Assembly: GCF_900110275.1 (NCBI RefSeq)
Contig: NZ_FODC01000001.1
Coordinates: 496,001-560,000 of the forward strand
DNA: 64,000 nt
Source: Duganella sp. CF517
GTDB taxonomy: Bacteria > Pseudomonadota > Gammaproteobacteria > Burkholderiales > Burkholderiaceae_D
Reading direction: 5' to 3'
Part shown: piece after piece, positions 12,417 through 21,541 of the stretch
Layout: the number at the start of each line of letters is the position of its first letter
Position numbering within the stretch: position 1 is the stretch's first letter
Notes under the pieces: generated by a model
The model's database searches: none
What the model was told of the DNA's origin: nothing
The model's input: only the letters and a program-made list of their open reading frames with translations
Program-made: the position numbers and the translations under genes

Positions 12417-12995
12417 GATATCAACTTATTGATCGCCCGCCGCGTGCGGGAATTGCGCGATGCGCACAGCCTGTCGCTAGACGCGCTGGCCGCGCGCAGC
12501 ACCGTCAGCCGCTCGACCATCTCGTCGATCGAACGCGGCGAGAGCAGCCCCACCGCCGCCGTCCTCGATAAACTGGCCAGCGCGCTGGGCGTGGCGCTCG
12601 CCAGCCTGTTCGAGGACAAGTCCGCCCCGGCGCAACAACCATCGCCGGTGGCACGCGTCGACCAGCAGCCGGTATGGACCGATCCGGCCTCCGGCTACAC
12701 CCGGCGCAGCCTCTCTCCCCCCGCCCCCTCCCCGATCCAGCTGGTCGACGTGATTTTCCCGCCGGGGCAGCGCGTCGCCTACGACAGCACGCCGCATGGC
12801 GCCGACATCCACCAGCAAATCTGGATCATCGGAGGCACGATGGATATCGGCGTCGGCGAACAGCAATGGCGCCTGCACGCGGGCGACACGCTCGTCATGC
12901 GGCTGGAACGCCACATCGTTTACTTCAACCCCACCGCTGAACGCGCGCGCTACCTGGTCGCGCTGACGTCGCAACCCGCCACGAGGAGAAACTGA
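12414..12995 (+). CDS. XRE-family regulator with cupin domain
   Basis: A 193-residue DNA-binding protein. An N-terminal HTH_3 domain (residues about 5-60, with LDALAARSTVSRSTISSIERG) is joined to a C-terminal cupin (about 95-185, with GADIHQQIWIIGG and LHAGDTLVM). This is the architecture of small-molecule-sensing repressors that often control a neighbouring transporter or acetyltransferase gene. Its TGA overlaps the ATG of the GNAT gene, so the two are coexpressed. A strong dyad covers its own start codon, suggesting autoregulation. Confidence 0.9.
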   Translation: MDINLLIARRVRELRDAHSLSLDALAARSTVSRSTISSIERGESSPTAAVLDKLASALGVALASLFEDKSAPAQQPSPVARVDQQPVWTDPASGYTRRSLSPPAPSPIQLVDVIFPPGQRVAYDSTPHGADIHQQIWIIGGTMDIGVGEQQWRLHAGDTLVMRLERHIVYFNPTAERARYLVALTSQPATRRN

Positions 12996-13537
12996 TGTCC
13001 GATGCAATCACCGTGCGCCGCGTCGACGCCGATGAAGCGCGCGAGCGCGGCGCAGCGCTATCGCACGCGCTGGCCGATGTGCTGATCGATTGCGTCGAAG
13101 GCGGCGCCTCGGTCAGCTTCATGCTGCCGCTGCCGCGCGAGAAGGCGCTGGCATTTTGGCGCGGGGTGCTGGCGGCGGTCACGCGCGGCGAGCGCGTGCT
13201 GCTGCTGGCCGAGACGACCGCCGGGCGCGTCGCCGGCACGGTGCAGTTGATCACGGCGCAGCCGGACAACCAGCCGCACCGGGCCGACGTCGCCAAGATG
13301 CTGGTGCACCGGGACGCGCGCCGGCGCGGCGTCGCCGGCTTGTTGATGAAGGCCGTCGACCAGGCCGCGCGCGATGCCGGCAAAAACGTGCTGGTGCTCG
13401 ACACCGTCACCGGCGGCGACGCCGAACGGCTGTACCAGCGCGCCGGCTGGCACAGCGCCGGCACTGTGCCAAAATATGCATTGATGCCGGATGGCGCCTA
13501 CTGCGCCACCACCTTCTTCTACAAACACCTGGCGTAA
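12995..13537 (+). CDS. GNAT family N-acetyltransferase
   Basis: A 180-residue acetyltransferase with the acetyl-CoA motif A seen as VAKMLVHRDARRRGVAGLLMKAVDQAA (R-R-G-V-A-G loop) and a later LYQRAGWHSAGTVPKYAL strand. The family transfers acetyl from acetyl-CoA to amino groups of small molecules or proteins; the substrate is unknown. The start overlaps the stop of the XRE-cupin gene (TGATG), so it is probably the regulator's target as well as its cotranscribed partner. Confidence 0.88.
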   Translation: MSDAITVRRVDADEARERGAALSHALADVLIDCVEGGASVSFMLPLPREKALAFWRGVLAAVTRGERVLLLAETTAGRVAGTVQLITAQPDNQPHRADVAKMLVHRDARRRGVAGLLMKAVDQAARDAGKNVLVLDTVTGGDAERLYQRAGWHSAGTVPKYALMPDGAYCATTFFYKHLA

Positions 13538-13563
13538 TCCCGCTTCCCTCCACAGGACCGGTC

Positions 13564-14478
13564 ATGACAACTGAAAGCCTTGTCGGTATCGCAGCGTTAG
13601 CAATCGTCGTCGCGGGCCCGGCGGCGCTGGGCGTGACTGGATGGCTCAAGGCGCGCCGCACGTCGCCGCATTCCGGCCGGGCCAGCGCCTGGGAATGGAA
13701 ATCGATCCTCGCATCGGCGCTGCTGTTCGTGCTGGCATTTAACCTCACGTTCTTCATCCAGGAACTGGCGTTGGTGCTGCCCAAGGCCTTTACTCCGGGA
13801 CTGCGGCCCACGCTGTTCCACAACAATCATCGGTGGGACGGCGACAACGCGCTTGCGGCCTTGTTTCAAGGGACCGGCGCGCTTGCCACGCTGCTGGCCG
13901 GCATCGTTTGCGCGATGTGGTTGGGACGTGGCGCGGGCAAATCCACCGCCAGCCGCCTGCTTCTGTTCTGGATGGCCTACACCGGTGTGTTCATGGCGCT
14001 TCCGCAAGTCGTTATCGGAGCGCTCAGCGACCAAAGCGATATCGGCATGGCCATGGGATATTTCAAACTCGGAGCCGCCGACAAGACCATCGCAGCGCTG
14101 CTCGCGCTGGCGGCGATCCCCCTGGCGGCGTTTTGGATCGGCAGGCTGTTGCTAACCAGGGTGGGAAACCAGGAACAGATTGGTGATGCCGTGGACCGCA
14201 AGCGCTTCGTGTTCAGAAGCGCGACGCTGCCGGCGATGCTGGCGCTGCCGATAATCGTCCTGTTTCGCGTCCCGCGCGAATGGATAGAAGTGCTGCTGGT
14301 GCCGGCGCTGGTGGCGGCGGTCGGACTCGCATGGATACAAGCTGGCGCGTGGTATGTCGGCGCGCAGGGAACCGGCAACGGCGTGGCGGTCGATTCGATC
14401 TCACGCCCGCTGCTCGCGGTCTTGGGCCTGCTGCTGATCTTCCAGCTTGTGCTCAGGCCCGGCATACACTTTTATTGA
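13564..14478 (+). CDS. Polytopic membrane protein, unknown
   Basis: A 304-residue protein of about seven hydrophobic segments. The start is the ATG giving MTTESLVGIAALAIVV, preceded by an AGGA site. Polar loops include a conserved-looking LFHNNHRWDGD stretch between the second and third segments. Those His, Asn and Asp residues next to the FIQELALVLPKA helix could be functional, but I do not recognise the family and assign no activity. It lies 26 bases after the GNAT gene and could belong to the XRE-cupin operon. Confidence 0.6.
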   Translation: MTTESLVGIAALAIVVAGPAALGVTGWLKARRTSPHSGRASAWEWKSILASALLFVLAFNLTFFIQELALVLPKAFTPGLRPTLFHNNHRWDGDNALAALFQGTGALATLLAGIVCAMWLGRGAGKSTASRLLLFWMAYTGVFMALPQVVIGALSDQSDIGMAMGYFKLGAADKTIAALLALAAIPLAAFWIGRLLLTRVGNQEQIGDAVDRKRFVFRSATLPAMLALPIIVLFRVPREWIEVLLVPALVAAVGLAWIQAGAWYVGAQGTGNGVAVDSISRPLLAVLGLLLIFQLVLRPGIHFY

Positions 14479-14508
14479 GACGCACGCCGGCGCCGATTCC
14501 AACACCGG

Positions 14509-17500
14509 TCAGATGAAATCCGTCTCGCCGTCGATCATCGCCGGATGGCCGCTCATCGCGCGCGACGTCTGCATGCCGGCCATCACCGCCGCCTCGACGC
14601 AACCGGCGTTCAAGCCGGTCTTGATCCAGTCGCCGGTCAGGAACAGGTTGTCGAAACCCGATTGGTCGGTCTGCAGACGGTATTTGGTGCTGCCCACCAC
14701 CGACATCACGTAACGCTCGGACGGATCGACGTTCGCGCGCCAGTATTGCGCGTTGAAGCGCCGCGCCCCGCTGCCCCCGCTCGCATCGGTCAGCCACTGC
14801 CACGGAAACGCCCCCGAAGGCCCGGCCGCCGACCACAACGACGCGATCTGCTGGCCAAGCTGATTGACCGCGCCCTTCTTCGCCACCTCCGCCATGCGCA
14901 TGGGGAAGCCGGTATCGGTGGCGGGCGGATAGCTGTCGACCGTCAGCGCGCTGCAGAAGTAGGACGTGTTGCGCGGTTCCTGGCCGGCCGGCCAGTCCTC
15001 GCGCGCCAGCAGCTGGTCCATCGGCGCCCACGTGTCGTACGGCTCGGCGAAGCCGCTCAGCACCGGTTGCTGGCCGTTGGGCTGGATGGCCCATCCCATC
15101 TGCGTCAGGTCCTTGTCCAGCCAGACCTGGTAGGCTTGCGTCGCCACCGTCTTCACGTGCTCGGAGGTGGCCAGCAGCGCCGGGCTTTTCGCCAGCAGTT
15201 GCGGGCACAGGGCCGGCAACGATCCGACCGAAATGCCGAACACCACCTGGTCGAAATCGACGCCGCGCTTGAGCGTCAGCACCGGTAGCGGCTTGTCGAA
15301 GCGTTCCTGATACACGCGCGGCCAGTCGCTCCAATACGACTCCAGATTGATCCCGTTCCCGCGCAGCAGCGCCGCCTGCTCCGGGTCGATCTGGTCGTAA
15401 TTGGGCTGGCTCGGCCAGCACGCCAGGTCCTTGACGTCGACCAGCGGGTGATAGTCGCCGCCGGCCAGATCGACCTGCCGCGTCATGCGGATGGCGCCGA
15501 TCTCGCGCCCGTCCGGCATCAGCTCCTCGACCTTGTGGAAGAACTTGAACTTGACGCCGCGCTTGAGAAGCGCCTCGTACAGCGGCGTGAACACGGTATC
15601 GCCCATCCCCGCCTGCATCTTGAACATGATGCCGCCCTTGTAGCAAAGGCCGATGCGCGCCATCGAGCGCAGCAAGGTTCCCGCCTCCGCGTTCGGTTTG
15701 GTGAAGTCGCCGCCCTCGTAGGCGAACACCAGATCGTAGAAGCCGCGCACCGGCGCCGAGTTCACGCACAGCTCCTCGTCGCCGCCATGCTTGCGCAGCC
15801 AGTCGCGGAAATCGATATCGTTGATGGCATCGAAGCCGTGTTTGAGCACACCGTCGTCGAACACGCCCTTCATCACCGTGATGCCCAGGTCGAGGCAGAT
15901 GAACAGCCGGCGGACGTCGTCGAGGATGTCGCCATCGGCATGGGCGCGGTCGAGCAGGCCGCGATAGCGCGCGCGCAGCCGGCCCCGCACGCCACCCAGC
16001 ACGCCGGCCAGCGCGTGGTGTTCGAGCTCCGTATGCACGCCGGTATCGGCCGACATGTTCGCCACCATCCCGGTCAGCGCGCTGGCCGCCAGTGTCAAAT
16101 CGTCGGCCAGTTCGTCGACCGTGTTGGCCACGCCCTCGGCTAGGCGGTGCAGCCAGTCCGGCAGCATGCCGCCGTGGTGCGGCTGCTCGTCCACGTCCAA
16201 GGTCGCCGTCAGCTCGTCGATACAGTTGATCCATTGTTCGATCCAGCCCATCATCGCCACCGCCAGCTGCCACATCGAGATTTCCTGGTCGCCCTCGCCC
16301 GGCTCCCCGGGCAGCGACGGGAATACGATCGACCAGTTGTGCCAGCGGTCGCCGACCTGCTCCGACAGGGCCACGTAATCGTGCTGCTTGAAGGCGTCGC
16401 GCCACGTCGCCAGCGGCGCGCCCGGGGGCCGATCGAGGCTGGTGTAGGCATCCTTGATCATCTTGAAGGCGTTGGTGTAGAAGCCGAACCAGATATGCAG
16501 GCCATGCTCCTCGATGCGCTGGCCGTATTCCGCGTTGCGGCCGCTGGCGCCCTTGCCGCCCAGCCGCCAGCCCTGTTGATAGACCGTGATGTCGTAGTTG
16601 TTTTGCCACCCCGGCTGGTCGCTCAGATAGTAGGCCGCCGTCATCGAGCCGACGCCGCCGCCGAGCACCGCGATCTTCTTCGGCGCCACGCTGGAGTTGT
16701 CGATCAACTCCTCGCCCGGCTGCGCGGTGAAGTCGAAATTCAGCCGGTACGGCAGGATCGCCTGCTGCGGTCCCAGTCGCAGGCCGAGCGTCTCGTGCAG
16801 CGGGAAGCTGTCGAAGGCGTGCAGCACGCATTCGTATTCATAGCCGAGCAGGCCGCCGCCGTGGATCTTCTCGATGGTGGCAGGCGCGGCGAGGATCGCC
16901 TGGTACACCGCCTTGAGCCCCGCGCTGTCCGGGAACTGCTTGAGGAAGATCTGATCGATGCGCGGATTGCGCAGCAGCGAGATGATGTCGTCCCAGCCGG
17001 CGGCGTCGAGGTTGAAGAAATCGGGGATCGACAAAAACAGCTTGATGGCCTCCTCGATCAGATCGAACAGGCTGTGGACCGGGGTGTCGATGCCGGTTTT
17101 TTGGGTGGCGTTCACCTCCAGCAGCGGGTGCATGGCGATTTTGGTCTCGGGCGAGAACGGATGGAAGCCTTTCGCCGCGACGGCGCAGCGCAGCGGCTCG
17201 GCATCGGCGGCGGGAATCTCGTACTCGCACAGGTATTTCGGATAGCCGAACAGCTCACGGCCGTTGATCAGCGCCATGGCGTCGTCGACGAAGATGTGCG
17301 CCGGATAGTAGTAAATGTGGGCCAGCTCGCCCTCCTCGTCCATCGCTCCCACCATGATCCAGGTGACGATGTCGATCTCGGTGATCCAGCCCTTGTTCTG
17401 GTCGACCGCCACCGCCGAATCGGCGTGGTTGACGCGCGTGAACGTCAGCAGCACGTACGGCGAGATGGCCTTGAAACGCATGCGCCGGCCGGCCACCTGG

Positions 17501-17643
17501 TTGAGCGTGCCGTCGAGCGTGGCCTGCAGCTTGGCCAGGTCGCCGCGCACGAAGTAGCCATACATCTCGGCGTTTTTCAATTGCAGCGGTGAATGCATCA
17601 TCACCGAACCACCCTGATAGATATATGGAGGACGCGTTGCCAT
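14509..17643 (-). CDS. Fusion of acetoacetate decarboxylase-like and FAD-dependent oxidoreductase domains
   Basis: A 1044-residue protein with two distinct parts. Residues about 20-260 resemble the acetoacetate decarboxylase fold, including GRELFGYPKYL with Lys at residue 136, where family enzymes keep the Schiff-base lysine; the second Lys of the canonical pair is Tyr here. From about residue 320 a Rossmann FAD motif (AVLGGGVGSMTAAYYL) opens an amine-oxidase/phytoene-desaturase-like flavoprotein with RLGGKGASGRN and a C-terminal FLTGDWIKTGLNAGCVEAAVMAG. No signal peptide is evident. The fusion suggests linked steps on a keto or polyene substrate, but the reaction is unknown. Confidence 0.8.
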   Translation of the reverse strand: MATRPPYIYQGGSVMMHSPLQLKNAEMYGYFVRGDLAKLQATLDGTLNQVAGRRMRFKAISPYVLLTFTRVNHADSAVAVDQNKGWITEIDIVTWIMVGAMDEEGELAHIYYYPAHIFVDDAMALINGRELFGYPKYLCEYEIPAADAEPLRCAVAAKGFHPFSPETKIAMHPLLEVNATQKTGIDTPVHSLFDLIEEAIKLFLSIPDFFNLDAAGWDDIISLLRNPRIDQIFLKQFPDSAGLKAVYQAILAAPATIEKIHGGGLLGYEYECVLHAFDSFPLHETLGLRLGPQQAILPYRLNFDFTAQPGEELIDNSSVAPKKIAVLGGGVGSMTAAYYLSDQPGWQNNYDITVYQQGWRLGGKGASGRNAEYGQRIEEHGLHIWFGFYTNAFKMIKDAYTSLDRPPGAPLATWRDAFKQHDYVALSEQVGDRWHNWSIVFPSLPGEPGEGDQEISMWQLAVAMMGWIEQWINCIDELTATLDVDEQPHHGGMLPDWLHRLAEGVANTVDELADDLTLAASALTGMVANMSADTGVHTELEHHALAGVLGGVRGRLRARYRGLLDRAHADGDILDDVRRLFICLDLGITVMKGVFDDGVLKHGFDAINDIDFRDWLRKHGGDEELCVNSAPVRGFYDLVFAYEGGDFTKPNAEAGTLLRSMARIGLCYKGGIMFKMQAGMGDTVFTPLYEALLKRGVKFKFFHKVEELMPDGREIGAIRMTRQVDLAGGDYHPLVDVKDLACWPSQPNYDQIDPEQAALLRGNGINLESYWSDWPRVYQERFDKPLPVLTLKRGVDFDQVVFGISVGSLPALCPQLLAKSPALLATSEHVKTVATQAYQVWLDKDLTQMGWAIQPNGQQPVLSGFAEPYDTWAPMDQLLAREDWPAGQEPRNTSYFCSALTVDSYPPATDTGFPMRMAEVAKKGAVNQLGQQIASLWSAAGPSGAFPWQWLTDASGGSGARRFNAQYWRANVDPSERYVMSVVGSTKYRLQTDQSGFDNLFLTGDWIKTGLNAGCVEAAVMAGMQTSRAMSGHPAMIDGETDFI

Positions 17644-17765
17644 AGCTTGATCAATATCAAAAGATGAACAGCCTTTTAGTGTATGACAAACGCGATCATG
17701 TTGCCTAAAATTAATTCGCCTTGCAGGGTGTACGATGGCGTCTACGCCACAAAAAAGGAAGCTTG

Positions 17766-18416
17766 ATGGGCCGCGACGATCACCGGAATCAACCGAACCG
17801 CGCCTGGGTGCGCATGCCGTCGGAGCGGCGGCTCGATCTGCTCGACCCCACGCCGTTCGACTGGGACGATTCCGACCTGGCGCTGGGGCTGGCGCGCACC
17901 TACCGCTGGGGCGGCCACTCGGCGTGGCCGCGCCCGCTGTCGGTGGCGCAGCACTCGCTCACCGTCATGCACTTGCGGGCCGCCGCCTGCAAGGCCGTTG
18001 GCGTCGAGCTCGCTCCACTGGCGGCGCTGCGCGAGCTGCTGCACGACGCCGAGGAAGGCCTGCTGGGCTTCGACTGCGTATCGCCGCTCAAGCCGTTTCT
18101 CGGGGAGGGTTTCCGCGCGCTGACGGTGCGGCTGGAAAACGCCGTGTTCCTGCGCTACGGCCTGCCGCACTGGACCGACAAGGAACACGCCGCCCACAAG
18201 CTGGCGGACCGGCAGGCCGCCGCCAGCGAGGCGGTCCATGTGGTCGGCTGGTCGGCCGGGGAGGTGCTGCACACGCTGAAGATCACCGTGCCGCCGCTCG
18301 ACGACGACCCGCTGCACGCGGTCTACGGCGGCACCGCGTGGGAACCGTGGGCGCCGCCGCTGGCCGCCGAGCGCTTCCTGGCGGAGCTGGACCGGCTGAA
18401 GGCGCTCAGCGCCTGA
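17766..18416 (+). CDS. HD-domain phosphohydrolase
   Basis: A 216-residue cytoplasmic protein. The start is the ATG giving MGRDDHRNQPN, which has AGGAA five bases upstream. An HD-superfamily metal site can be read as VAQHSLTVMHL, ALRELLHDAEEGLLGF (HD pair) and a later Asp in KLADRQAA. The layout resembles YfbR-like or metazoan-type HD nucleotidases that act on nucleoside monophosphates; the substrate is an inference. It stands alone between the fusion oxidoreductase and the SDR pair. Confidence 0.78.
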   Translation: MGRDDHRNQPNRAWVRMPSERRLDLLDPTPFDWDDSDLALGLARTYRWGGHSAWPRPLSVAQHSLTVMHLRAAACKAVGVELAPLAALRELLHDAEEGLLGFDCVSPLKPFLGEGFRALTVRLENAVFLRYGLPHWTDKEHAAHKLADRQAAASEAVHVVGWSAGEVLHTLKITVPPLDDDPLHAVYGGTAWEPWAPPLAAERFLAELDRLKALSA

Positions 18417-18450
18417 GCGCCTAAGCGACCGTCGTTGCTGTGGCGCTATC

Positions 18451-19422
18451 TCAGGCCGACGCCACGCCGATCAATGCCTCGCTCTTCGCCCATAGCCGCG
18501 CGGCGCTGTCGGCATCCAACGCATACGACCTGACGCCATCGGCGAACGGGTTCGGCGTGTCGTTGACCGGCGCGACGGCGCAATCCTCCACATAGCGTCC
18601 ACCGATCTCGTCCTTGTCGGCGACCACCGCCGCCCACACCGACGTCGCGGCGGCCTGCGAAATATCCTTCAGTTCGGACGGCGGCAAGCCGGCGTCGGCG
18701 CGCGCCTTGCCCACGGTGGCGAACAGCCCCTGCAACTCTTGCTGGCTGAAATTGCGCGGCAGATCGGTCAGACTGTTCCCCGGCATTACCGAGGTCGCGC
18801 GCACGCCGCGTGCGCGGTGCCGCCGGTCGAATTCCACGGCCAACAGCGAAGTGGCCGTCTTCGACCGGCCATAGGCGACGAACGGCTGGTAGGACTGGTG
18901 CTCGAAATTCGGATCGTCCAGATCGACGTCGGCCACCCGGTGCGCCTGGGACGACAATACCACCAGGCGCCCATCGTCGACAATAAGCGGTTCGATCCGC
19001 TCGATCAACGCGAAGTGGCCCAGATAATTGGTGCCGAACTGGGTTTCGGCACCGTCTTCCGTATGGCCGAACGGCGTCGCCATCACGCCGGCGTTGGCAA
19101 TGATCGCGTCGAACCGCTTGCCCGCCGCCAGCAATTGGTCCGCAGCGGCCCGCACGCTGCGCAGCGAAGCGAGGTCGAGCGCGATCAACTCCACGCTGCC
19201 GCCTGCGCGCGACGCCGCCTCGCGCAGCGGCGCGGTGGCCGGCTCCGCCTTGTCGATGTCGCGCACCGCGCCGACGACGCCGGCGCCCCGCGCCAGCAGC
19301 GCGCGCGCCGTCTCCAGACCGATCCCGGACGACACGCCGGTGATCAGGAACCGCTTGCCTGTCAAATCCACCCCGGCCAGCACCTCGTCCGCCGTCGACT
19401 GCGCTCCAAATTGTCCGCTCAT
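18451..19422 (-). CDS. Short-chain dehydrogenase/reductase (retinol-dehydrogenase-like)
   Basis: A 323-residue SDR. The start is the ATG of MSGQFGAQS, with AAGGA six bases upstream. It carries the nucleotide-binding TGVSSGIG, NAGVMATPFG, a catalytic Ser in LVVLSSQAHR and the YGRSK Tyr/Lys pair. At over 300 residues it is longer than classical SDRs and resembles the WW-domain oxidoreductase/retinol dehydrogenase subgroup. It is the second gene of a two-SDR operon, 39 bases after the first and opposite a TetR gene. Confidence 0.88.
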   Translation of the reverse strand: MSGQFGAQSTADEVLAGVDLTGKRFLITGVSSGIGLETARALLARGAGVVGAVRDIDKAEPATAPLREAASRAGGSVELIALDLASLRSVRAAADQLLAAGKRFDAIIANAGVMATPFGHTEDGAETQFGTNYLGHFALIERIEPLIVDDGRLVVLSSQAHRVADVDLDDPNFEHQSYQPFVAYGRSKTATSLLAVEFDRRHRARGVRATSVMPGNSLTDLPRNFSQQELQGLFATVGKARADAGLPPSELKDISQAAATSVWAAVVADKDEIGGRYVEDCAVAPVNDTPNPFADGVRSYALDADSAARLWAKSEALIGVASA

Positions 19423-19461
19423 GTCATGTCCTTGTGTATTGTGGGTAAAAGTGCGCATCGA

Positions 19462-20220
19462 TCAGACGCCCAGGCCGCCGGCCACGTCGTGCACGCCGCC
19501 GGTCATGTAGCCGCCGTTCGGCCCCGCCAGGAAGCAGACCAGCGCCGAGACCTCTTCCAAGGTGGCGATGCGGCGGATCGGGTGCAGGTTCATCAGCGCC
19601 TCCGGGACGCCGTCGCCCAGCACCTCGGCCGACATGTCGGTCGGCATCACGCCCGGCTGCACCACATTGACGGTGATATCGCGCCCGCCCAGGTCGCGCG
19701 CCACGCCGCGCGCATAGCCGGCGATCGCCGCCTTGGTGCCCGAGTAGTCGGCGGCGCCGGCGAACGGCACGCGGGTGCCCAGCAGCGAGCCGATGAAGAT
19801 GATGCGCCCGCCGTTCGACAGCACCGGCGCCGCCGCGCGCGTGGTGGCCACCGCGCCCATGACGTTGATCTGCCACTGGCGGTCGAGGTTGACCGTGTCG
19901 AGCTCGGGGTCGTCGACCGTCTTGCCCTGTACCGCGATCGCGGCGTTGTTGACGAGGATGTCGAGCTTGCCGAACTGCGCCACCACCTGGTCGACCAGCG
20001 GCTTGGCGGCGGCCATGTCGGCCTGGTCGCTCTGGATGGCGATGGCGCGCACGCCCTTGGCCTTGAGCTGCTCGACCACGGCCTCCGCCTTGCCGGCCGA
20101 GGACACATAGCTGATCGCGACATCCGCGCCCAGGTCCGCCAGCGCCGCCGCCGTCGCGGCGCCCAGTCCGCGCGAACCACCTGTTACCAAAGCTACCTTG
20201 CCCGTCAATGTTTTCAGCAT
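19462..20220 (-). CDS. Short-chain dehydrogenase (3-oxoacyl-ACP reductase-like)
   Basis: A 252-residue classical SDR with TGGSRGLG (NADP-type, residues about 13-20), NNAAIAV, a catalytic Ser in IIFIGSLLG, the YSGTK catalytic pair and a C-terminal YMTGGVHDVAGG. It is the first gene of the operon and is driven by a near-consensus promoter at 20276-20303 flanked by inverted repeats. The divergent TetR protein is its probable repressor. The physiological substrate is unknown. Confidence 0.9.
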   Translation of the reverse strand: MLKTLTGKVALVTGGSRGLGAATAAALADLGADVAISYVSSAGKAEAVVEQLKAKGVRAIAIQSDQADMAAAKPLVDQVVAQFGKLDILVNNAAIAVQGKTVDDPELDTVNLDRQWQINVMGAVATTRAAAPVLSNGGRIIFIGSLLGTRVPFAGAADYSGTKAAIAGYARGVARDLGGRDITVNVVQPGVMPTDMSAEVLGDGVPEALMNLHPIRRIATLEEVSALVCFLAGPNGGYMTGGVHDVAGGLGV

Positions 20221-20250
20221 ACAAACCCCTGTTGGTTGTCGAAGACTATT

Positions 20251-20266
20251 CGTAACGACCGTTACG
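20251..20266. promoter_or_regulatory. TetR-type operator 1
   Basis: CGTAACGACCGTTACG is a perfect 7-base dyad with a 2-base centre, just downstream of the -10 of the SDR promoter. A related site (CGTAACAGTCGTTA) starts exactly 60 bases away at 20311. It is probably bound by the TetR protein encoded at 20346. Confidence 0.7.
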
Positions 20267-20275
20267 ATAACGATT

Positions 20276-20303
20276 AGTATATAATTTTGGAAAGGGCTGT
20301 CAA
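20276..20303 (-). promoter_or_regulatory. Sigma-70-like promoter of the SDR operon
   Basis: On the minus strand TTGACA (plus 20298-20303) and TATACT (plus 20276-20281) are separated by 16 bases. A plus-strand TATAAT at 20280-20285 overlaps it and may serve the tetR gene, so the divergent promoters share sequence and are both bracketed by the operators. Confidence 0.65.
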
Positions 20304-20310
20304 GCGATTT

Positions 20311-20324
20311 CGTAACAGTCGTTA
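20311..20324. promoter_or_regulatory. TetR-type operator 2
   Basis: CGTAACAGTCGTTA is an imperfect copy of the palindrome at 20251. It lies upstream of the -35 of the SDR promoter and about 20 bases before the tetR start codon, so bound repressor could block both directions. Confidence 0.55.
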
Positions 20325-20345
20325 TTTTAAATGTGAGGTGATCTG

Positions 20346-20945
20346 ATGGGACGCCATCGCGAATACGATGTCGACAAAGTGCTCGATGCCACGCTGTGCG
20401 TTTTCTGGCGCAAGGGCTATGAGGGCACGTCCTATGCCGACCTGACCGAGGCCGCCGGTGTGGAGCGCCCCGCCCTGTATTCGGCCTTCGGCAACAAGGA
20501 AGCGCTGTTTCGCCGCGTGCTGGACCGCTATCAGGAACGCTTCATGAACCATATTCCGGAAGCGCTGGGAATGCCGACCGCGCGCGAGGCGGCGCGGCAC
20601 ATACTGTTCAGTTCAGTCGAACTGAACACGCGCTCCCCGGAGCAAGCGGGGTGTCTTGGCATTAACGGGTCGGTGGCGGGATCGGACGAGTCGGAGCCGG
20701 TGCGGCAGGCGTTGATCGACTTCCGCGCGGCCGGCGAGACACAGTTGCGGGAACGTTTCGTCCGGGCCAAGGCCGAGGGCGATCTGCCGCCGCACGCCAA
20801 CCCGGAGGCGCTGGCGGCGTTTCTGATGGCCGTGATGCACGGCATGGCGGTACAGGCGAAAGCCGGCTTCAGCCGGGAGATGCTGGAAGCGGTGGCCGAG
20901 CAAGCGTTGTCGGCCGTGCCTGGCGGCGGCGCCGCGCCCGCCTGA
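20346..20945 (+). CDS. TetR/AcrR family regulator
   Basis: A 199-residue regulator with an N-terminal TetR helix-turn-helix (residues about 10-55, GYEGTSYADLTEAAGVERPALYSAFGNK) and a helical ligand-binding C-terminal domain with the GCLGINGSVAG segment common in the AcrR subgroup that controls SDR genes. It is divergent from the two SDR genes, with two matching inverted repeats in the 125-bp gap. I infer repression of both transcripts, relieved by an unknown electrophile or metabolite. Confidence 0.9.
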   Translation: MGRHREYDVDKVLDATLCVFWRKGYEGTSYADLTEAAGVERPALYSAFGNKEALFRRVLDRYQERFMNHIPEALGMPTAREAARHILFSSVELNTRSPEQAGCLGINGSVAGSDESEPVRQALIDFRAAGETQLRERFVRAKAEGDLPPHANPEALAAFLMAVMHGMAVQAKAGFSREMLEAVAEQALSAVPGGGAAPA

Positions 20946-20979
20946 ATTCGCAGGAGGCGGGCCGCGCCAGCGCGCCGGC

Positions 20980-21453
20980 TTATTGCACGTCGAGCAGCTC
21001 GACGTCGAAGATCAGGTTGGCGTTGGGCGGAATCGGACCGGCGCCGCTGTCGCCGTAGCCCATCGCCGCTGGAATGATCAGCGTGCGCTTGCCGCCGACT
21101 TTCATGCCCTGCACGCCTTCGTCCCAACCCTTGATGACCTGGCCGCCACCGAGCGGGAAGCTGAACGGCGGACGGCCGCTCGACGAGTCGAACTGCGCGC
21201 CGTGCTGTTGCGGGGAGTTCGGCTCGTACAGCCAGCCGGTGTAGTGGACCACGGCGGTGGCGCCGGCCACGGCGTCCTTGCCGGTGCCGGTCACCGTATC
21301 GATCTTCTGCAAGGCGACGACGGCCGGCGCGACGTTGGCGGCGTTCGGCACGGCCTCGGTGGTGGCCGGCTGGGGCGGCTTGGTCTTGTCGCAGGCGGCC
21401 AGCGCCAGGGTGAGCGTCAGGCCGATGGCGCAGGTGGAAAACAGCTTGTTCAT
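20980..21453 (-). CDS. FKBP-type peptidyl-prolyl isomerase lipoprotein
   Basis: A 157-residue protein. The start chosen is the ATG of MNKLFSTCAIG, giving a lipoprotein signal with LALAAC as lipobox. A Pro/Thr/Ala linker leads to one FKBP domain (about residues 55-157) with VVHYTGWLYE, FDSSSGRPPFSFPLGGGQVIKGWDEGVQGMKVGG-like order and PAAMGYG. It should catalyse cis-trans proline isomerisation at the cell envelope. It is convergent to the tetR gene. Confidence 0.88.
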   Translation of the reverse strand: MNKLFSTCAIGLTLTLALAACDKTKPPQPATTEAVPNAANVAPAVVALQKIDTVTGTGKDAVAGATAVVHYTGWLYEPNSPQQHGAQFDSSSGRPPFSFPLGGGQVIKGWDEGVQGMKVGGKRTLIIPAAMGYGDSGAGPIPPNANLIFDVELLDVQ

Positions 21454-21541
21454 GGTGGTCTTTCGTGTTGGTTGTTGGTGAGGGGCGTCGCCGGCAGCAT
21501 ACAGGTCGGCTACCGATATGCCAATACCCGCCCGCCTCCCC

